From the NCBI GenBank assembly GCA_023434665.1, contig JAEYSM010000073.1:1-13039 (forward strand): a DNA stretch of 13,039 bases. The letters are read 5' to 3'. The position numbers were made by a program, and so were the translations under genes. Of the stretch, positions 12,532 to 13,039 are shown piece by piece. The notes beneath the pieces were generated by a model. The model did not search any database. It was not told where the DNA came from and saw only the letters and a program-made list of their open reading frames with translations. The stretch is from Bacteroidota bacterium. Lineage in GTDB: Bacteria; Bacteroidota; Bacteroidia; Bacteroidales; Lentimicrobiaceae. How positions within the stretch are numbered: the first letter of the stretch is position 1; each line of letters starts with the position of its first letter.

Positions 12532-13039
12532 TTGAACTGGTATAAACACATAATACGACTTATCACACTGGCATTTATGCTGGTGCTGACCGGTGCTGCT
12601 GCATCGGCCCAGTCGGTTACTGTGTATGCCGGTGATCCGTTTACATTCACAGTAGTGGACGTACCGGGCGATTCTTATTCGTGGGAGGTTTATGAAGACT
12701 TTGCCGGCGTTAATATGGCGGCCGTGCCCGGAAGTACTTCCACCACTTACTTCCCATCTGGCAACACAGGTCCTTCAGTGGATATCGTGTTCCCAATCCC
12801 GGGAATGTATATAGTTAAGGTGTGGGCAGTGAATGGTTGTCCTACCGATAATATGAAGTTCTACCTCGTTGAGGTGCTCGAAGCCCTGCCTGTTGCTACT
12901 ATCCTCGAACCGGGTGAAATCTGCGAAGGCGATCCGCTTGTCCTTGAAATTGAATTCACCGGAACTGCTCCATGGGAATTTGATCTGTTTGATGGTGTGA
13001 ATACCACGACTTATACCGCCGATGTTACTCCATACGCGG
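12532..13039 (+). CDS. Secreted PKD/Ig-like domain protein, 3'-truncated at the window end
   Basis: The frame is open to the window end, with 169 residues visible. ATG 12577 would leave only a 12-residue hydrophobic stub with no basic residues. TTG 12532 gives a complete signal peptide, with K5, H6 and R9 before a hydrophobic core and probable cleavage at ASA-Q (residue 26/27). I therefore prefer TTG. The mature part begins VTVYAGDPFTFTVVD, has YSWEVYED, MYIVKVWAVNGC and NMKFYLVEVLEALPVA, then a second module opening ILEPGEICEGDPLVLEIEF and APWEFDLFDG. The first domain parallels residues 42-153 of the 367-aa protein. The second resembles PKD/Ig-like modules of T9SS cargo. Codons are richer in G/C than in the 367-aa gene. 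The full protein is probably a longer multidomain surface protein. Confidence 0.85.
   Translation, partial: MNWYKHIIRLITLAFMLVLTGAAASAQSVTVYAGDPFTFTVVDVPGDSYSWEVYEDFAGVNMAAVPGSTSTTYFPSGNTGPSVDIVFPIPGMYIVKVWAVNGCPTDNMKFYLVEVLEALPVATILEPGEICEGDPLVLEIEFTGTAPWEFDLFDGVNTTTYTADVTPYA

Noticed and set aside
12526..12534. Bacteroidota -7 promoter element TAnnTTTG
   Set aside because: TATATTTTG has a three-base gap where two are expected, lies on the proposed start codon, and has no suitable TTG element at the proper distance upstream.

Overview
The window looks like Bacteroidota DNA, probably from a gliding or particle-associated lineage. The signs are A/T-rich start regions without a Shine-Dalgarno sequence, signal peptides with Gln at or next to the cleavage point (VYSQ, ASAQ), and very long secreted proteins built from DUF11, HYR, PKD/Ig-like and SprB-type modules, the usual cargo of the type IX secretion system (T9SS). 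All convincing genes lie on the + strand. No replication, tRNA, rRNA, transposase or CRISPR genes are visible.

Layout. (1) Bases 3-10088 hold the 3' part of one giant open frame (3361 codons visible, 5' end outside the window). It encodes a mosaic surface protein: a beta-sandwich-like N-terminal piece, a Glu-rich linker, a glycine-rich domain, then roughly 25 immunoglobulin-fold modules. (2) Bases 10089-10327 hold a strong intrinsic terminator and an A/T-rich leader. (3) Bases 10328-11431 encode a complete 367-aa secreted protein of unknown function. (4) Bases 11432-12531 form a 1.1-kb region without a convincing gene. It has a 71-base imperfect palindrome, at least nine further hairpins, a doubtful 155-codon frame and two nested 7-bp tandem repeats. 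(5) From about 12532 to the window end is the 5' part of a third secreted protein, probably starting at TTG, whose first domain resembles that of the 367-aa protein.

The three genes are consecutive, co-directional, and look exported or surface-exposed (the signal peptide of the first lies outside the window). The second and third share an N-terminal domain. The first and second both end shortly after a KPRP[N/D]V motif and neither shows a recognisable T9SS type A or type B C-terminal domain. The best reading is a cluster of cell-surface or extracellular adhesin-like proteins. Each gene appears separately transcribed, because long hairpins lie between them. The points most worth a second look are the hairpin-rich 1.1-kb region, the heptamer-based repeat array just ahead of the third gene, and the shared C-terminal motif.
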